Below, piece by piece: positions 6,376 through 7,187 of a stretch of DNA of 7,187 bases. How positions within the stretch are numbered: position 1 is the first letter of the stretch; each line of letters starts with the position of its first letter. The DNA is from Anaerolineales bacterium (GTDB lineage Bacteria; Chloroflexota; Anaerolineae; Anaerolineales; E44-bin32). Location: contig JAUWFP010000104.1 in NCBI GenBank assembly GCA_030606845.1, forward strand, positions 1 to 7,187, in the 5' to 3' direction. The notes under the pieces are model-generated. The model did no database searches. It had not been told where the DNA came from and saw only the letters and a program-made list of their open reading frames with translations. The position numbers were made by a program, and so were the translations under genes.

Positions 6376-6404
6376 GCGACAATTTTCACAACGTGTTGTA
6401 TAAT
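6376..6404 (+). promoter_or_regulatory. Promoter in the convergent intergenic region, likely driving a small RNA
   Basis: A perfect -10 TATAAT at 6399-6404 is preceded after 17 bp by GCGACA (6376-6381), four of six bases of the -35 consensus. The predicted start, near 6411, falls on the first base of a 9-bp inverted-repeat arm. An inverted repeat, ACAAC-GT-GTTGT (6388-6399), sits in the spacer and could be a regulator site. No protein-coding gene follows on this strand. Confidence 0.55.
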
Positions 6405-6410
6405 GGCGCC

Positions 6411-6480
6411 GCCCTGGCTCATCGAACATCGCCGCTCCATTGAAACCAACCCTCATCAAAGCCCAGCCAGGGCTTTTTTT
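6411..6480 (+). ncRNA. Candidate small RNA of about 70 nt with paired ends and intrinsic terminator
   Basis: The predicted transcript starts with GCCCTGGCT (6411-6419) and ends with its exact reverse complement AGCCAGGGC (6465-6473) running into seven T residues (6474-6480). Closing the ends this way leaves a 45-nt, A/C-rich, largely unpaired loop with CCAACCCTCATC, the kind of exposed C-rich stretch that some regulatory RNAs use against purine-rich ribosome sites. A competing hairpin, AAAGCCC-AGCCA-GGGCTTT, uses the same 3' arm. A TATAAT promoter sits just upstream. It is not a tRNA, SRP RNA or 6S RNA by any feature I can see. The 9-bp match could instead be a by-product of the terminator of the transporter operon. 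Nothing here identifies a known RNA family. Confidence 0.4.
6458..6480 (+). terminator. Rho-independent terminator, rightward
   Basis: Stem AAAGCCC (6458-6464) and GGGCTTT (6470-6476) with loop AGCCA, followed by a T tract reaching 6480. It would end both the transporter operon, whose last stop is 117 bp upstream, and any transcript from the promoter at 6376-6404. Confidence 0.85.
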
Positions 6481-6518
6481 ATTGGATCGCGGATTGACCC
6501 GCGGTAATCGGGAATGTT

Positions 6519-6553
6519 AAAAGATAATGCCCGCGCACAGGCGCGGGCATTAT
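6519..6553 (-). terminator. Rho-independent terminator of kbl, leftward
   Basis: A perfect 13-bp inverted repeat, ATAATGCCCGCGC (6524-6536) and GCGCGGGCATTAT (6541-6553), closes a 4-nt loop. On the minus strand the stem is followed by C and then TTTT (6522-6519). It lies 22 bp past the kbl stop codon. On the plus strand no T run follows, so it mainly serves leftward transcription. Confidence 0.85.
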
Positions 6554-6574
6554 GTTATCCGGGACAGGAGGATG

Positions 6575-7187
6575 TCAGATAACGCCCAGCTCCTTGCCAA
6601 CGCTCTTGAAGGAAGCGAGCCCCCTGTCGAGGTCCTCCCGGGAATGCGCCGCAGAGATCATCACCCGGATCCGGGCTTTGCCGCGCGGGACAGTCGGAAA
6701 ACCGAGGGCCATGGCGAAGATGCCCTCCTCGAATAGCCGCCGGCTGAAATCCTGAGCCAGGGCTGCCTCGCCCAACATGATGGGCGTGATGGGTGTTGTG
6801 CTTACACCGGTGTCAAAGCCTAACCCCCGCATTTCGCGCTTGAAGTAGTCCGCGTTCTCCCAGAGTTTATCGACCAGCTCGGTGGACTCTTCGAGCAGAT
6901 TCAGGGAGGCCAGGCAAGCGGCCACATCCGGGATGGTCATTGCCGAAGAGAAAAGGAAAGGACGCCCGCGCTGCTTCAGCCAGTCCACGATTATCTGGCT
7001 GCCGGCGATAATGCCGCCGACGACGCCGAAGGCTTTCGAAAGCGTGCCCATTTCGACGTCCACCTTGCCATGTAGATCATAGTGATCGACGATGCCGCGC
7101 CCGCCTTTGCCGAGGACGCCCTCTCCATGGGCGTCATCGACCATCAACAGCGCATCGAATTCTTGAGCTACTTCATACAATTTATCG
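6575..7187 (-). CDS. kbl: Glycine C-acetyltransferase (2-amino-3-ketobutyrate CoA ligase), C-terminal half, cut by window edge
   Basis: The last 203 codons of a PLP-dependent alpha-oxoamine synthase that interconverts glycine plus acetyl-CoA with 2-amino-3-oxobutanoate plus CoA, the second step of threonine breakdown after threonine dehydrogenase. The frame is open to the window edge (DKLYEVAQEFDALLMVDDAHG...), so the start lies beyond 7187; full-length family members have about 390-400 residues. Visible motifs are VDDAHGEGVLG with the cofactor-contacting Asp and His, and GTLSKAFGVVGG, whose Lys (codon 7034-7036) should form the Schiff base with PLP. RGRPFLFSSA follows, and the C-terminal part has FPTVPRGKARIRVMISAAH, which favours Kbl over BioF within the family. 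The ending KELGVI also fits Kbl. It is convergent with the transporter operon and has its own terminator. 8-amino-7-oxononanoate synthase (BioF) is the main alternative; no biotin gene is in view. Confidence 0.85.
   Translation of the reverse strand, partial: DKLYEVAQEFDALLMVDDAHGEGVLGKGGRGIVDHYDLHGKVDVEMGTLSKAFGVVGGIIAGSQIIVDWLKQRGRPFLFSSAMTIPDVAACLASLNLLEESTELVDKLWENADYFKREMRGLGFDTGVSTTPITPIMLGEAALAQDFSRRLFEEGIFAMALGFPTVPRGKARIRVMISAAHSREDLDRGLASFKSVGKELGVI

Noticed and set aside
6411..6473. The 9-bp inverted repeats read as terminal repeats of a tiny mobile element
   Set aside because: No target-site duplication flanks them, and the right arm is functionally explained as part of a terminator with a T tract.
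6486..6505. Hairpin ATCGCGG-ATTGAC-CCGCGGT between the two terminators
   Set aside because: A short 7-bp stem with one wobble pair and no T tract on either strand; likely chance in a GC-rich gap.
6403..6507. A 34-codon open frame from an ATG at 6403 through the candidate small RNA to TAA at 6505-6507
   Set aside because: Its ATG overlaps the TATAAT box, there is no ribosome site, and the frame crosses the terminator and its T tract; the peptide looks random.
6527..6755. Plus-strand open frames opposite the end of kbl
   Set aside because: They overlap the clear kbl reading frame, have no ribosome site and no recognisable domain.

Overview
This 7.2-kb window is ordinary chromosomal DNA of a bacterium, most likely a member of the Chloroflexota (Anaerolineae-like). 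That placement is inferred from gene style, not from a marker gene. It rests on the lipoprotein substrate-binding protein with a long Ala/Pro/Glu linker, the CUT1-type transporter without its own ATPase, the stand-alone AmmeMemoRadiSam radical SAM gene, and the moderate GC content. No phage, transposon, CRISPR, rRNA or tRNA signal was seen.

Left part (1-2268): two leftward genes, the start of a DUF1508/YegP-like small protein (cut by the window edge) and mobA for molybdenum cofactor guanylylation. They are divergent from a rightward pair, an AmrS-type radical SAM enzyme and a 100-residue protein of unknown function that starts with TTG behind a good ribosome binding site. amrS has an extended -10 promoter so close to its ATG that the mRNA leader would be only a few bases.

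Middle part (2269-6341): a four-gene rightward transport operon. It starts with a GntR/HutC-family regulator preceded by a TTGACA promoter element and a perfect 12-bp palindrome that resembles an AraR/GntR operator. A lipoprotein solute-binding protein and two membrane permeases follow. A perfect 11-bp stem-loop without a U-tract lies between the binding protein and the first permease, where such structures commonly stabilise the upstream mRNA. No ATPase and no catabolic enzyme is present, so the substrate cannot be read from context; a sugar or sugar-like solute is the family-level guess.

Right part (6342-7187): a 233-bp convergent intergenic region and then the C-terminal half of a leftward glycine C-acetyltransferase gene (kbl), cut by the window edge. 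The intergenic region holds the most interesting signal of the window. A TATAAT promoter points right, and its predicted start site coincides with the left arm of a 9-bp inverted repeat whose right arm runs straight into a T7 tract. Together these would produce an RNA of about 70 nt with paired ends, a candidate small RNA. A second strong hairpin is the terminator of kbl.
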